This document shows, in pieces, positions 56,029-64,000 of a stretch of 64,000 nucleotides of DNA. The position numbers were made by a program, and so were the translations under genes. Within the stretch, counting starts at the first letter, position 1. Each line of letters begins with the position of its first letter. The stretch is from the NCBI RefSeq assembly GCF_014163735.1, contig NZ_JACJDV010000006.1, positions 62,001-126,000 of the forward strand. The letters are read 5' to 3'. The notes beneath the pieces were generated by a model. That model worked only from the letters and a program-made list of their open reading frames with translations. It searched no databases and was not told the origin of the DNA. This DNA is from Shewanella sp. SR44-3 (lineage in GTDB: Bacteria > Pseudomonadota > Gammaproteobacteria > Enterobacterales > Shewanellaceae).

Positions 56029-56226
56029 TCAATCTAGGAGATATTTTTTTAAAAATTTTCTTCCACTAATTGCAGATGCATGAGCGATCATGGAAGTTAA
56101 TACAATGACAAAACTAATATCAATTTCACCAAATCGTTTTATGATAAAAACAAACAAGGACATTAACAAACTTGTTATTATTATCGTAATAATCAATCCG
56201 GTTACTTGTATTTTTTGTTCACTCAC
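56029..56226 (-). CDS. Small two-helix membrane protein
   Basis: A 65-residue hydrophobic protein starting at GTG 56226, with AAGGAAG 7 bases upstream. Two membrane segments are visible: residues about 9-29 (GLIITIIITSLLMSLFVFII) and about 36-52 (DISFVIVLTSMIAHASA), then a basic end (GRKFLKKYL). Family unknown. It lies downstream of the CPBP protease gene on the same strand, separated by about 175 bases from its extended end. Confidence 0.6.
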   Translation of the reverse strand: MSEQKIQVTGLIITIIITSLLMSLFVFIIKRFGEIDISFVIVLTSMIAHASAISGRKFLKKYLLD

Positions 56227-56401
56227 AATTAACTTCCTTTAATTAGCCCCGAATTCAGATAATAACTGCGTCACTCTAAATCAAGTGCTGCTATTGGACA
56301 TTTACTCAGATGCCATTTGATATCTATAGCTTCCTAGCATATATCCGCCAGCAACAAATGCTCCGCCTATTGTTCCAGCTGAGCCCATAATTAAGATGCG
56401 T

Positions 56402-56581
56402 TTATCGAGTTTTATATCTAAGCTGCAAGATAGATATAGATACCAGCATCATTATTGTCAGCAATAATGAGCCTTCCAAGCCAAAATCGCCTCCCGTCAT
56501 CAAGGTGTTGCCACTTAATTTTTGACTAATAACACTGTCGACTTTCAATCCGCTGACTTCAAAGCCTAAAATGGGCCCTTG
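56402..56581 (-). other. Displaced C-terminal segment of the CPBP protease (-1 frame)
   Basis: 59 codons, from CAA at 56581-56579 to TAA at 56404-56402. It encodes GFEVSGLKVDSVIS, the Gly-rich LMTGGDFGLEGS turn and a final membrane helix (LLLTIMMLVSISILQL). Its reading frame is uninterrupted, so loss of the frame would be recent, or the segment is reached by frameshifting. Confidence 0.75.
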
Positions 56582-57315
56582 AAAAAATTCCAGCTAAAAT
56601 GCATGCCGATAGGAAACCACAAATTACCTTTATGTATGGTGTAGATGCCGAGCATAATGCCGGCTAAGAACAGATTAACTAAGGGGATCAAGGACAAATT
56701 ATCATTAGGTAAGTGCATTAACATGAAGATCACTGCCGATGCCACTAAGGCCCAATACTTGTTCATTGAATCCATTAAGTTTGTCAGCACATAACCACGG
56801 ATTAAAATTTCTTCGTTCAATGCTACCAGTGCAAATAAAACAATATAAGCCAGTCCATTGATAGCATTAAAATCAAATCGAGCAACACTGGTAAAACCCA
56901 AAATATACAAGGCGAAAAAGCCACTAAAAAGCAATCCTGCGCCCCAGAATAAACCTTTTACAAAATCCAGTTTAAAGTGAGTGAACTCAAGCCCTAATGA
57001 TATGAAAGATTTTCTGTCAACAAATCGCCTAAAAATAGCAATGACAGTGATTGTGATTAATAGCTGAAAAAACATCAGCAGGACGACCAAGTTGACGCCT
57101 AAGCTATTGAACATCTCATTGACAGTGCCCATTAACGCTTCGGTAGACAAATCACCTGAGATTAACAAAGGAACGACACTCAATCCTGAGACTAGGGAGG
57201 CCACGAAAGCCAATATTACGACTCTTATCCAACCAGTATTAATCATGGGCTGGGGCTGCTGCGCTTCATGCACAGCTAAACTCCCTGCAGCTATTGCAAG
57301 CTGTTCAATACTCAT
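56566..57315 (-). CDS. CPBP-family intramembrane metalloprotease, frame broken near the C-terminus
   Basis: In frame 0 the product has 249 residues and eight or so helices. All three CPBP motifs are present: NEEILIRG (Glu-Glu and Arg), FMLMHLPND (His), and MHFSWNFF (His/Asn). CaaX-type proteases of this family act in membranes on processing or bacteriocin-type immunity. The stop follows NFFKGPF. In the -1 frame the reading continues 59 more codons to 56402 as QGPILGFEVSG and on, which matches the ending I expect of this family. The shift point coincides with T-TTT-TTC at 56587-56581, in phase. ATG 57315 follows AAAGGAATAAAA. Frameshift mutation or programmed -1 shift (304 residues) cannot be told apart here. 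Confidence 0.85.
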   Translation of the reverse strand: MSIEQLAIAAGSLAVHEAQQPQPMINTGWIRVVILAFVASLVSGLSVVPLLISGDLSTEALMGTVNEMFNSLGVNLVVLLMFFQLLITITVIAIFRRFVDRKSFISLGLEFTHFKLDFVKGLFWGAGLLFSGFFALYILGFTSVARFDFNAINGLAYIVLFALVALNEEILIRGYVLTNLMDSMNKYWALVASAVIFMLMHLPNDNLSLIPLVNLFLAGIMLGIYTIHKGNLWFPIGMHFSWNFFKGPF

Positions 57316-57466
57316 TTTTATTCCTTTAAATTATATCATTCCTTAAAGCCTGCAAATCTTATGTGTTTTTCCATGCCTCTTCAACCCTATGATTAACGAA
57401 TTAGCATCGACAACTTATGCTAAATTCGGTAGTTTCCCTTGTATAGATTTATTAAGAGCGATAGCA

Positions 57467-57949
57467 GTGAAAACCAATTTGATCACGGCTGAAGGTTTGG
57501 CCAAGTTAACCCATGAATTAAATTATCTTTGGCGTGAATATCGCCCTGAAATCACTAAGAAAGTGGCTTGGGCTGCAAGCCTTGGGGATCGCTCAGAAAA
57601 CGCAGATTACAAAGAGAATAAGCGCCTACTCAGGCAAATCGATGGCCGAGTGCGCTTCCTGCGTAAACGCATTGAGGCGTTAAAAGTGGTGCCCTATTCA
57701 GCCGAGCAAGAAGGCAAAGTCTTCTTTGGCGCTTGGGTTGAAATAGAGAATGATGAGGGCGTAACAAAGCACTTTCGCATTGTTGGCCCCGATGAGATTT
57801 ATGGTGATGCCAAAGATTATATTTCTATCGACTCCCCCATGGCGCGGGCGTTATTGAAAAAAGAAGTCGATGATGATGCCAGCGTACTGACCCCTACAGG
57901 AGAGCAGTTTTGGTATATTAATAAAATCTCCTATCAAGGCCCGCTTTAG
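57467..57949 (+). CDS. greB: Transcript cleavage factor GreB
   Basis: A 160-residue factor that rescues backtracked RNA polymerase. The frame is open from 57389, but homologous sequence starts at GTG 57467 (KTNLITAEGLAKLTHELNYL) with AAGAG upstream, giving the usual length. The coiled-coil tip carries the two acidic residues in GDRSENADYKE, and the C-terminal FKBP-like domain follows. LWREYRPEITKKVAWAA separates GreB from GreA. Confidence 0.96.
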   Translation: MKTNLITAEGLAKLTHELNYLWREYRPEITKKVAWAASLGDRSENADYKENKRLLRQIDGRVRFLRKRIEALKVVPYSAEQEGKVFFGAWVEIENDEGVTKHFRIVGPDEIYGDAKDYISIDSPMARALLKKEVDDDASVLTPTGEQFWYINKISYQGPL

Positions 57950-57961
57950 CTGCTTGCAAGT

Positions 57962-57999
57962 ATTAGCTTGATAACATTAGCTTGATAACATTAGCTTGA
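57962..57999 (+). repeat. Short tandem repeat, 14-base unit
   Basis: ATTAGCTTGATAAC is repeated 2.7 times directly after greB. Copy number probably varies among strains; no function is seen. Confidence 0.85.
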
Positions 58000-58090
58000 A
58001 AGTTTGACTTCCAAATCTTTGAAAGACAATACAGAACTTAATAGGCGCACCATCATACTGGTTATTCTAATTTGTGACTTTTCACCTAAT

Positions 58091-58122
58091 AAAAAAGCCT
58101 GAGCTGAGCTCAGGTTTCATGT
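58091..58122 (-). terminator. Terminator of the porin gene
   Basis: CCTGAGC and GCTCAGG arms around TGA, with a TTTTTT run on the minus strand (AAAAAA at 58091-58096). On the plus strand it could also end greB. Confidence 0.85.
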
Positions 58123-58144
58123 TTTAAAGATTATGACTTGCTAA

Positions 58145-59380
58145 TTAGAAGGCCGCTGTGCCCCATAACCAGACTTTATCTGTGTCTACTTTGCCTGCTG
58201 CCGCATCGCCTGCGCTATAGGCGGCGTATTTAACCCCTACAGTGTAATTTTTAGCCACGGGCAGGGTGTAAACCACATCGATTTCTGAGCCTAAATCATC
58301 CACTGTTGCGCTTGCTGCATCGGCTTCACTCTCTGTTTCGAATCTGTGGTACATCAAGGTAAAAGCCCCGCCCGCCACAGGCACTGACACTAAGGCGTAC
58401 ATGTCCACTAAACCTTCTTTAGGCGTGCTTAAAAACATATCGGCCCAGCCATTAAACTTGTGCAGCGTCGCTAGCGGCGTGGCAAAACCATAAAGGCCAT
58501 CGTCTGAGCCTAGCACTTCATAGCCAAGCTTAGTGGTGATGCCAGAAAACGCCGCGCCCACTTCTAAGGCGTAGTAGTTGCTACTAAAATCACTCACGCC
58601 ACTTTCAGAATCTTGAGTCGCATACTCTAGCGCATACAATAACTTGGCATCTTTTAACTGCTTAGCTCCATCAAAACGCACCCCGTAAGTATCTAGCGCG
58701 TTATTGCTATTATCATCCACTTCTAACAGGTAGCTATAGGCACTTAGTACACCTAAATCTGTTTTTAGTGAGGCGTTGAGCAAGTGATCTTTGGCATCTA
58801 AGTCTTTATCTTCGGCGAAAATCCGATTGCGCTGCGTCACGTACATATAATCGACTTTGAAGGCATCGGTAAATTGATACCCTAACATCATACCGTCGAA
58901 GGTTTGTCTGTCTTGACGCCAGCCCACATCACCCACAAAGCGCTGACCATCAAACATCAGTGCCTGACGACCTGCTTTGGCGGTAAAACCTTGGTTTTTA
59001 TACTGCACATAGCCTTGATCTAATTCTGTGGTTTCAGGATCGGCAATCACTGAATAACCTGCTTGGTGACCAAGAGAATCGTTGTAATCGTCCATACCGG
59101 CAACAACCCGAGAGTCTTCAAACTCGATCACAGATGAGAAGCCATTGAATTCTGCCGTGGTGTAATTAAGCCGAGTGCGCAGGGTTAACGCATCGGCATC
59201 TTTAAGTGCATTATCTTGCTCGACGCCTTCGTAGCGTAAATTAAGGTTAATGCTTGCCTTACCATTGGTCATTGCACTGGCTAAAGAGTCGGCTTCAGCG
59301 CCGTGGGCTACGCCCATGCTAAGTAGGGCCATAGGGGCAAGTACTGCGGCAACACGAACTGCGAGTAGGCTCTTTCTCAT
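58145..59380 (-). CDS. Outer-membrane porin (alginate-export-like family)
   Basis: A 411-residue beta-barrel protein with a signal peptide (RKSLLAVRVAAVLAPMALLSMGVAHG). The barrel starts NGKASINLNLRYEGVEQD and continues with alternating amphipathic strands (ALTLRTRLNY, GFTAKAGRQALMFD), ending in Phe, as porins do. FVGDVGWRQDRQTFDGMML resembles the alginate-export/DUF1302-type porin group. Substrate unknown. A CRP-like site and a structured leader precede it. Confidence 0.9.
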   Translation of the reverse strand: MRKSLLAVRVAAVLAPMALLSMGVAHGAEADSLASAMTNGKASINLNLRYEGVEQDNALKDADALTLRTRLNYTTAEFNGFSSVIEFEDSRVVAGMDDYNDSLGHQAGYSVIADPETTELDQGYVQYKNQGFTAKAGRQALMFDGQRFVGDVGWRQDRQTFDGMMLGYQFTDAFKVDYMYVTQRNRIFAEDKDLDAKDHLLNASLKTDLGVLSAYSYLLEVDDNSNNALDTYGVRFDGAKQLKDAKLLYALEYATQDSESGVSDFSSNYYALEVGAAFSGITTKLGYEVLGSDDGLYGFATPLATLHKFNGWADMFLSTPKEGLVDMYALVSVPVAGGAFTLMYHRFETESEADAASATVDDLGSEIDVVYTLPVAKNYTVGVKYAAYSAGDAAAGKVDTDKVWLWGTAAF

Positions 59381-59698
59381 CTCATCATCCTCTGCTGATA
59401 TGACTCATTGGTATGGCATATCATTATTTTTATTGGTTTGAGTGTTAGTTTTGACCTCAAACCATGGCGGTAAAGCATCATGCTTAAGGTATAAATAATT
59501 CGCTTGTTAAACTAACACCCTAAGGCGGAGGATTTTGTGGCATAGAGCACAATTTATTAAGGTTATAACCCCTGCATTAGCGATATTGAATCTATCTGAG
59601 ATCCAGCCCCCAAAGCTTGCCGCAACGGGCGCAAGATCACTTAGCTCACTGCTATAACAGTCGTATTGATCAAAAACACCAGCCATAGCAATTAATTA
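59381..59698 (-). promoter_or_regulatory. Porin promoter and structured leader
   Basis: Read on the minus strand: a CRP-like site at 59551-59536 (TGTGC-N6-CCACA), then GTGTTAGTTT (59518-59509), a palindrome AAGCATGATGCTT, a hairpin GGTTTGAG...CTCAAACC (59463-59435), then a ribosome site. The 13-base loop of that hairpin (AAACTAACA within it) is complementary to GTGTTAGTTT, so the leader could form a pseudoknot or alternative pairing. Confidence 0.45.
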
Positions 59699-60169
59699 TT
59701 ATGGCGTTTTTGCAACATCCACGGCTTTAGGTTCAATTTTAGTGTTTTGATCATGCACTAAATACCAGCCATCTCCTTGCTTTTTAAATAACAAACTCAA
59801 GTAATGGTCTATGTGATAAGGCTTACCATCGCGGTCATCTTCATCATAACTGACAAGCAGCAACGCATTTGCCATTTCAGCGCTTTTCTCAACACTGATA
59901 ATTTTATAATTAAAATGCCAACCTGAAGTGGCAAACCACTCTTTAAGCATGGCGCGATACTCACTAGCATCACCAAAAAATGCGCCATTGGGTAAAATAA
60001 AGGTCAACCGTGATTGCTGACTGATAGTAGATTCAAAAGCGGTAAAATCTCTGGCTTTAATGGCCGTCAAATGCTTATTAAGAGTGCAATCAAAATCACA
60101 ACTGTAGGCGTTAGTGCTCAATAACAGGCTTGCTGCTATCACAGCCTGTTGGGCTATCCTTATGCTCAT
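59699..60169 (-). CDS. Exported SnoaL-like protein (second copy)
   Basis: A 156-residue protein. AAGGAG lies 6 bases before the ATG at 60169, which decides the start over ATGs at 60175, 60190 and 60193. The signal IRIAQQAVIAASLLLSTNAYS is followed by CDFDCTL (a Cys pair just after the cleavage site), then the SnoaL-type fold (IKARDFTAFESTI, and GDGWYLVHDQNTKIEP at the end). It is a distant relative of 42583-43005. Function unknown. Confidence 0.82.
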   Translation of the reverse strand: MSIRIAQQAVIAASLLLSTNAYSCDFDCTLNKHLTAIKARDFTAFESTISQQSRLTFILPNGAFFGDASEYRAMLKEWFATSGWHFNYKIISVEKSAEMANALLLVSYDEDDRDGKPYHIDHYLSLLFKKQGDGWYLVHDQNTKIEPKAVDVAKTP

Positions 60170-60528
60170 ACTCATCTCCTTATTCAACATCACTCAAATT
60201 TGCATAACTCAATGTGGGGTTGCGCGGCTATATTTGGTTATTTTATAAGCTAAGAGGCACCTGCAAAAAACGCAAGCAGTAAGCAGCTGATCCGAATTAG
60301 CCTTAGGGCCAAAATGCAACTGCAAGTCATTGAAAGCAATTTAGTTACAATTTATTCAATGATTACCGAAGATATGAAACACTTTGTATTTCAATATTTT
60401 GTGAACTCTTTTATCCTAAAAGACGCTACTAATCCCTTGAGCTGATATTGATGAAGCTATTAGCTCACCATTAAACTGGTTATATTAAACCAGCATACGC
60501 ATTTAAAAATCACCTAAAAGGATATTTC
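60170..60528. promoter_or_regulatory. Divergent promoter region SnoaL-like gene / ompR
   Basis: No gene in 359 bases. CTGGTT-ATATTA-AACCAG (60475-60492) is a small hairpin before ompR, and AAAAGGATATTTC is the ompR ribosome site. The rest is AT-rich without a recognisable site. Confidence 0.35.
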
Positions 60529-61251
60529 ATGGGCCAGGAAACATCGAAAATACTTGTCGTCGATGATGATATGCGACTTCGTTCATTGCTGGAGCGCTAT
60601 TTAGTAGAGCAAGGTTACCAAGTGCGTAGCGCTGCCAATGCCGAGCAAATGGACCGCCTGCTTGAGCGTGAAAACTTTCATCTTTTAGTGCTGGATTTAA
60701 TGCTGCCTGGCGAAGATGGCCTATCCATTTGCCGTCGTCTACGCCAACAAAATAACCCCATCCCCATTGTGATGCTCACAGCAAAAGGCGATGAAGTCGA
60801 CCGTATTATCGGCCTAGAGCTTGGCGCAGACGATTATCTACCTAAGCCGTTTAACCCAAGAGAACTGCTAGCGCGGATAAAAGCCGTGATGCGCCGCCAA
60901 GCGCCAAAAGTCCCCGGTGCACCAGCACAAGCAGAAGAAAGCGTCAGCTTTGGTGAGTTTTCACTTAACTTAGCGACCCGTGAAATGTTTCGCGGCGATG
61001 AGAGTATCGCCCTCACCAGTGGCGAATTTGCGGTACTTAAAGTATTAGTCAGCCACCCTAGGGAGCCATTATCTCGCGATAAACTGATGAACTTAGCCCG
61101 AGGCCGAGATTATTCCGCCCTTGAGCGCTCAATTGACGTGCAAGTATCACGTTTACGCCGCCTCATCGAAAAAGATGCCACCAGCCCAAGATACATACAA
61201 ACCGTTTGGGGCCTTGGTTATGTGTTTGTTCCCGACGGTGAAGCCAAATAG
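60529..61251 (+). CDS. ompR: Response regulator OmpR
   Basis: A 240-residue regulator. Asp56 lies in LLVLDLMLPGEDGLS, Lys in DDYLPKPFNPREL, and the winged helix ends SPRYIQTVWGLGYVFVPDG. The N-terminus QETSKILVVDDDMRLRSLLERYL is that of OmpR itself rather than a paralogue, and envZ follows after 29 bases. It controls porins and osmotic response in enterics. Confidence 0.97.
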   Translation: MGQETSKILVVDDDMRLRSLLERYLVEQGYQVRSAANAEQMDRLLERENFHLLVLDLMLPGEDGLSICRRLRQQNNPIPIVMLTAKGDEVDRIIGLELGADDYLPKPFNPRELLARIKAVMRRQAPKVPGAPAQAEESVSFGEFSLNLATREMFRGDESIALTSGEFAVLKVLVSHPREPLSRDKLMNLARGRDYSALERSIDVQVSRLRRLIEKDATSPRYIQTVWGLGYVFVPDGEAK

Positions 61252-61280
61252 CTTAAGCAACCTCAGAGCAAGAGAGCATA

Positions 61281-62597
61281 ATGCAGAGAAAATGGTGGCG
61301 CCGCTTCCTCCCCCAAAGCGCGTTTAGTCAAACCGTGGTCTTGATAGGCAGCCTGCTGCTGATTAACCAGCTGGTGTCTTACCTGTCTGTGACTGTGTAC
61401 TTTATCAAACCCAGTTACGAGCAAATAAACCAGCTTATTGCCAGACAAATCAATCTCTTGTTTGTTGATGGGGTTGAAGTGGGGCGCGAGCACTTAACCA
61501 TAGTCGATGCCTTAAATGCCAAAGTCCGTGATGATGGCATGCGCTTTTACAGTCAAAAACAGGCTATGCGCGCCGGTGTCGAACAGGCTACCTACTATGG
61601 GTTTCTGTCGGATCAGATGTCGATGTATTTAGGCGGCGAAGCCGATGTTAGGCTGTCCCAAGGCAGTGAAATGCAGGTGTGGATCCGCCCACCTCAGGCA
61701 CCTTCTTTGTGGATAAAAGTGCCCCTAGCCGGCTTTAATGAATCAGATTTATCACCACTAACCTTATACCTTATCGTGATTGGCGCCTTGAGTGTCGCTG
61801 GCGGCTGGTGGTTCGCAAGGCAGCAAAACCGCCCCCTTAGACGGCTGCAAAAAGCGGCGTTAACCGTATCAAAAGGTGATTTTCCCGAATTACTCCCCTT
61901 AAAAGGCTCCACTGAAATTGTTGAAGTGACCCACGCCTTTAATCACATGGCGCAAAGCATGAAACAGTTAGAGCAAGACAGGGCGCTATTGATGGCAGGG
62001 ATCTCCCATGATTTACGCACGCCATTGACTCGCATTCGGCTCGCTTCTGAAATGATGGTTGAAGAAGATCAATACCTTAAAGATGGCATAGTCACAGATA
62101 TTGAAGACATGGATGCAATTATTAATCAGTTTATTGCCTATATTCGCCACGACAGAGAAACCCCTAGAGAGCCGGATAATATTCTGCGCTTAATCCAAGA
62201 AATTGCTCAACAAGAGATACACCGCGAAGGGGAAATTGAATTAGCGCTTAACGATTGCCCCGACATCCCCATGCAAAGTGTCGCTATCAAGCGAGTATTG
62301 AGCAATTTAGTCGAAAATGCCTTTAGATACGGTAATGGCTGGATAAAAATCAGCACCTATAATGAGCAAAAATACGTGTGCTTTAGCGTAGAAGATAATG
62401 GCGCTGGTATCCCTGAAGATAAAATCGATGAACTATTTCAACCTTTTACTCAAGGCGATAGCGCTAGAGGTAGCACCGGCTCTGGTCTTGGGCTTGCCAT
62501 TATCAAGCGTATTGTCGACCGCCATCATGGCAAGGTTAAACTCAATAACCGCGCACAAGGCGGTCTGTGTGCCAAAGTGTACTTACCTAAGGTCTAA
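61281..62597 (+). CDS. envZ: Osmosensor histidine kinase EnvZ
   Basis: A 438-residue kinase. Two membrane segments flank a periplasmic domain (residues about 17-37 and 158-178), followed by HAMP, the H-box [20 protein letters not shown] with His243 (the same number as in E. coli EnvZ), N-box [20 protein letters not shown] and [16 protein letters not shown]. The [14 protein letters not shown] start and the ATG at 61281 agree with ompR-envZ order. Confidence 0.97.
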   Translation: MQRKWWRRFLPQSAFSQTVVLIGSLLLINQLVSYLSVTVYFIKPSYEQINQLIARQINLLFVDGVEVGREHLTIVDALNAKVRDDGMRFYSQKQAMRAGVEQATYYGFLSDQMSMYLGGEADVRLSQGSEMQVWIRPPQAPSLWIKVPLAGFNESDLSPLTLYLIVIGALSVAGGWWFARQQNRPLRRLQKAALTVSKGDFPELLPLKGSTEIVEVTHAFNHMAQSMKQLEQDRALLMAGISHDLRTPLTRIRLASEMMVEEDQYLKDGIVTDIEDMDAIINQFIAYIRHDRETPREPDNILRLIQEIAQQEIHREGEIELALNDCPDIPMQSVAIKRVLSNLVENAFRYGNGWIKISTYNEQKYVCFSVEDNGAGIPEDKIDELFQPFTQGDSARGSTGSGLGLAIIKRIVDRHHGKVKLNNRAQGGLCAKVYLPKV

Positions 62598-62648
62598 GCT
62601 TGCGTCACACAGCTAGACGCAAGCAGTCTTGCAGCACAAGGATCCCTT

Positions 62649-63530
62649 ATGGATAACAACCACTGGAAAATCGGCCTACTTGTCACCAGCCTTATCGCCC
62701 TACCTAGCTATAGCGCGGCCGCATCAGCTAACGCTCACGAGGCGCCCCAAAACTCGCCTTTGGGTTTATCACTATTAATGGGAATGGAAAGCTACTTAGA
62801 CTCCCCTCATAGCTCACTGTCTCGCGGCGCAGGCGTCTCATTTATTTGGGATGAAATGCGTGATCCAAGCAGCTTCAAAATAGGTCAAGGCGTCATCCAA
62901 ACACGCTTTACCTATTATTATGAGAAAGACTCTGAAGTTTATGATATCGACAGGTTTAGAAGCTCAGGCGATGCAAAATTCATCTATCAAGTTCCCTTCG
63001 CCCATTTAGGCGCACACCATGACTACCTGCTGAGCTTTCAGGGCCGCTATGAAGGCCACTACAATAGCCAACAATTAGAAGAGTTTGAGCAATTGGCATT
63101 AGCAGGCCTTGCGTTAGAAAGGCGTTTTTCTGATATTAATCATTTTGATGTGGGGCTTATCCTTGCCGCAGGTTTTAGTGAAGAAGAAAAAGATGATGAT
63201 TGGCCACGGGAGCAACTGGGGCATGATACCGACGTACTAGGCCGCTCTGGCTTTGGTTTATATATGGAGTTAAACAACAGCTACACCTTTAGCCACACAG
63301 GCGTACAGCTACAAGGCTCAATAAGCCGCTACGCTGGCCACTGGTTTTATGATGATAATCAGTTCTATGAAGTGAATAAATTCAATGTCAGAGTGATTGT
63401 CCCTTTAGCCAATCAAAACAACTTATTGCGTTTCTCAGGGCAAATTATCGCCAGAGAATACGAGCTGGATTTAATCGGCTTCAAAGACACCCTCTACCGT
63501 GCTGGCATTGAATACCTGCATTATTTCTAA
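62649..63530 (+). CDS. Predicted outer-membrane beta-barrel protein following envZ
   Basis: A 293-residue exported protein. Signal peptide: IGLLVTSLIALPSYSAAA. The mature part has repeated amphipathic strands (RFTYYYEKDSEVYDID, YLLSFQGRYEGHYN, FDVGLILAAGF, VQLQGSISRYAGHWFYDD, LLRFSGQIIAREYEL) and ends in Phe, as outer-membrane proteins do. No family recognised. It starts 51 bases after envZ on the same strand, so it may belong to the ompR-envZ transcript. Confidence 0.75.
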   Translation: MDNNHWKIGLLVTSLIALPSYSAAASANAHEAPQNSPLGLSLLMGMESYLDSPHSSLSRGAGVSFIWDEMRDPSSFKIGQGVIQTRFTYYYEKDSEVYDIDRFRSSGDAKFIYQVPFAHLGAHHDYLLSFQGRYEGHYNSQQLEEFEQLALAGLALERRFSDINHFDVGLILAAGFSEEEKDDDWPREQLGHDTDVLGRSGFGLYMELNNSYTFSHTGVQLQGSISRYAGHWFYDDNQFYEVNKFNVRVIVPLANQNNLLRFSGQIIAREYELDLIGFKDTLYRAGIEYLHYF

Positions 63531-63603
63531 GCTGCCCACACGACTGACAAAGACTATTGACAAAAAGTCATGCCAAAGTGAACAACAAACGCCGGAGCCC
63601 TGC

Positions 63604-63640
63604 ATAAAAAAAGGCCATGATGCATCCATCATGGCCTGTT
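63604..63640 (-). terminator. Terminator of the peroxiredoxin gene
   Basis: AGGCCATGATG and CATCATGGCCT are perfect 11-bp arms (63612-63622, 63627-63637) with a 4-base loop. The minus strand continues with a run of eight T. Confidence 0.93.
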
Positions 63641-63666
63641 ACATCAACAGCTATTACACGCTGTGA

Positions 63667-64000
63667 TTACAGTGCAGCTAATACCGCCTCAGCCTTGCTC
63701 ACTTCAAATGACTTCGGCGCTTCCACGTTTAATACCGTCACTTTGCCATTCTCAATCACCATGGCATAACGCTGCGAGCGCACGCCGCCAAAAGCCGCTG
63801 TGTCCATTTCAAGCCCTAAAGCCTTGGTGAAACTGGCATCGCCATCGGCAAGCATCATTAGCTCAGAGGCATTTTGTGCTTCGCCCCAGGCCTTCATCAC
63901 AAAGGCATCATTTACCGAGACGCACGCTATCATGTCCACGCCTTTAGCCTTAAATTCATCGGCAAGTACCACGTAGCCGGGTAAATGTGCTTCAGAGCAG
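63667..64000 (-). CDS. Peroxiredoxin, Prx5-like (C-terminal part, cut by window edge)
   Basis: The last 110 or so residues of a thiol peroxidase are visible; the N-terminus is beyond 64000. The first visible residues CSEAHLPGYVVLADEFKAKG hold the peroxidatic Cys in the Prx5-type CS-x-HLPGY context. DMIACVSVNDAFVMKAWG and ALGLEMDTAAFGGVRSQRYAMVIENG are typical of the Prx5/AhpE-related family. No resolving Cys is seen in the visible part apart from ACVS, and no fused glutaredoxin domain follows. It reduces H2O2 and alkyl peroxides. The gene ends with a terminator. Confidence 0.94.
   Translation of the reverse strand, partial: CSEAHLPGYVVLADEFKAKGVDMIACVSVNDAFVMKAWGEAQNASELMMLADGDASFTKALGLEMDTAAFGGVRSQRYAMVIENGKVTVLNVEAPKSFEVSKAEAVLAAL

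Noticed and set aside
56302..56388. A 28-codon ORF on the minus strand after the CPBP gene, with a Gly-zipper-like membrane stretch (MGSAGTIGGAFVAGGYMLG).
   Set aside because: No ribosome site, no ATG further upstream in frame, and its frame differs from the CPBP tail. It could be a remnant; support is too weak to call a gene.

Overview
The window reads as a chromosomal segment of a marine gamma-proteobacterium of the Shewanella type. This rests on gene order (a gspCDEFGHIJKLMN run next to hslR, hslO and a 513-residue ATP-type PEP carboxykinase; bioH/comF/nfuA; tex/greB; ompR-envZ), on the family make-up (DUF2986 mini-protein, GlyGly-CTERM peptidase, many two-component and chemotaxis parts) and on moderate GC. 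No database search was made. There are no rRNA, tRNA, CRISPR, prophage or insertion-sequence signatures. Nearly all of the window is core or soft-core chromosome, so the noteworthy items are regulatory or small structural oddities rather than a large mobile cassette.

Layout. 1-817 (-): 5' part of putP and a small coupled membrane ORF. 1174-12790 (-): complete type II secretion operon gspC to gspN, without a prepilin peptidase gene. 13032-16173 (+): hslR, hslO and pckA. 16314-17607 (-): an orphan solute-binding protein and a GIY-YIG protein. 17752-19832 (+): moeA and moeB. 19901-23479 (-): DUF2986 protein, RluA-type pseudouridine synthase, and an exported protein / response regulator / histidine kinase trio. 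23595-28598 (-): one tightly packed molybdenum operon, moaA-moaC-moaD-moaE-modA-modB-modC, preceded by a recognisable Moco riboswitch. 28925-32717 (+): ETF-ubiquinone oxidoreductase and a methyl-accepting chemotaxis protein. 32835-35203 (-): PfkB kinase, rlmF and an orphan FliL-like protein, divergent from ubiC. 35961-39185 (-): lipoprotein plus a 962-residue M6 metallopeptidase with PKD repeats and a GlyGly-CTERM tail. 39369-48735: MarC-family protein, a two-part His-rich membrane protein with ZIP-like motifs, NRDE protein, SnoaL-like protein, acyltransferase, MATE pump, nfuA, comF, bioH and a Gln-rich hypothetical. 48763-53094: LTA-synthase-like sulfatase, orphan PotD-like binding protein, AAA ATPase. 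53207-57949: tex, a small membrane ORF, a CPBP intramembrane protease whose frame breaks near its C-terminus, and greB. 58145-64000: porin, second SnoaL-like protein, ompR-envZ plus an outer-membrane protein gene, and the C-terminal part of a peroxiredoxin.

How the parts connect. The T2SS operon and the M6 peptidase with its rhombosortase-type tail plausibly form an exporter and client. Molybdate uptake (modABC) and early molybdopterin synthesis (moaACDE) sit in one overlapping gene run behind one Moco riboswitch, so cofactor level could govern both. CRP-like sites lie in the moaA/ETF-QO divergent region, upstream of the porin and upstream of the putP pair.

The most interesting single observation is the CPBP protease at 56402-57315. 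Its stop falls a few codons after a perfectly phased U UUU UUC heptamer. The -1 frame beyond it continues for 59 residues with what looks like the family's own C-terminus, starting with the expected Gln-Gly-Pro. This is either a one-base deletion or a programmed -1 frameshift.
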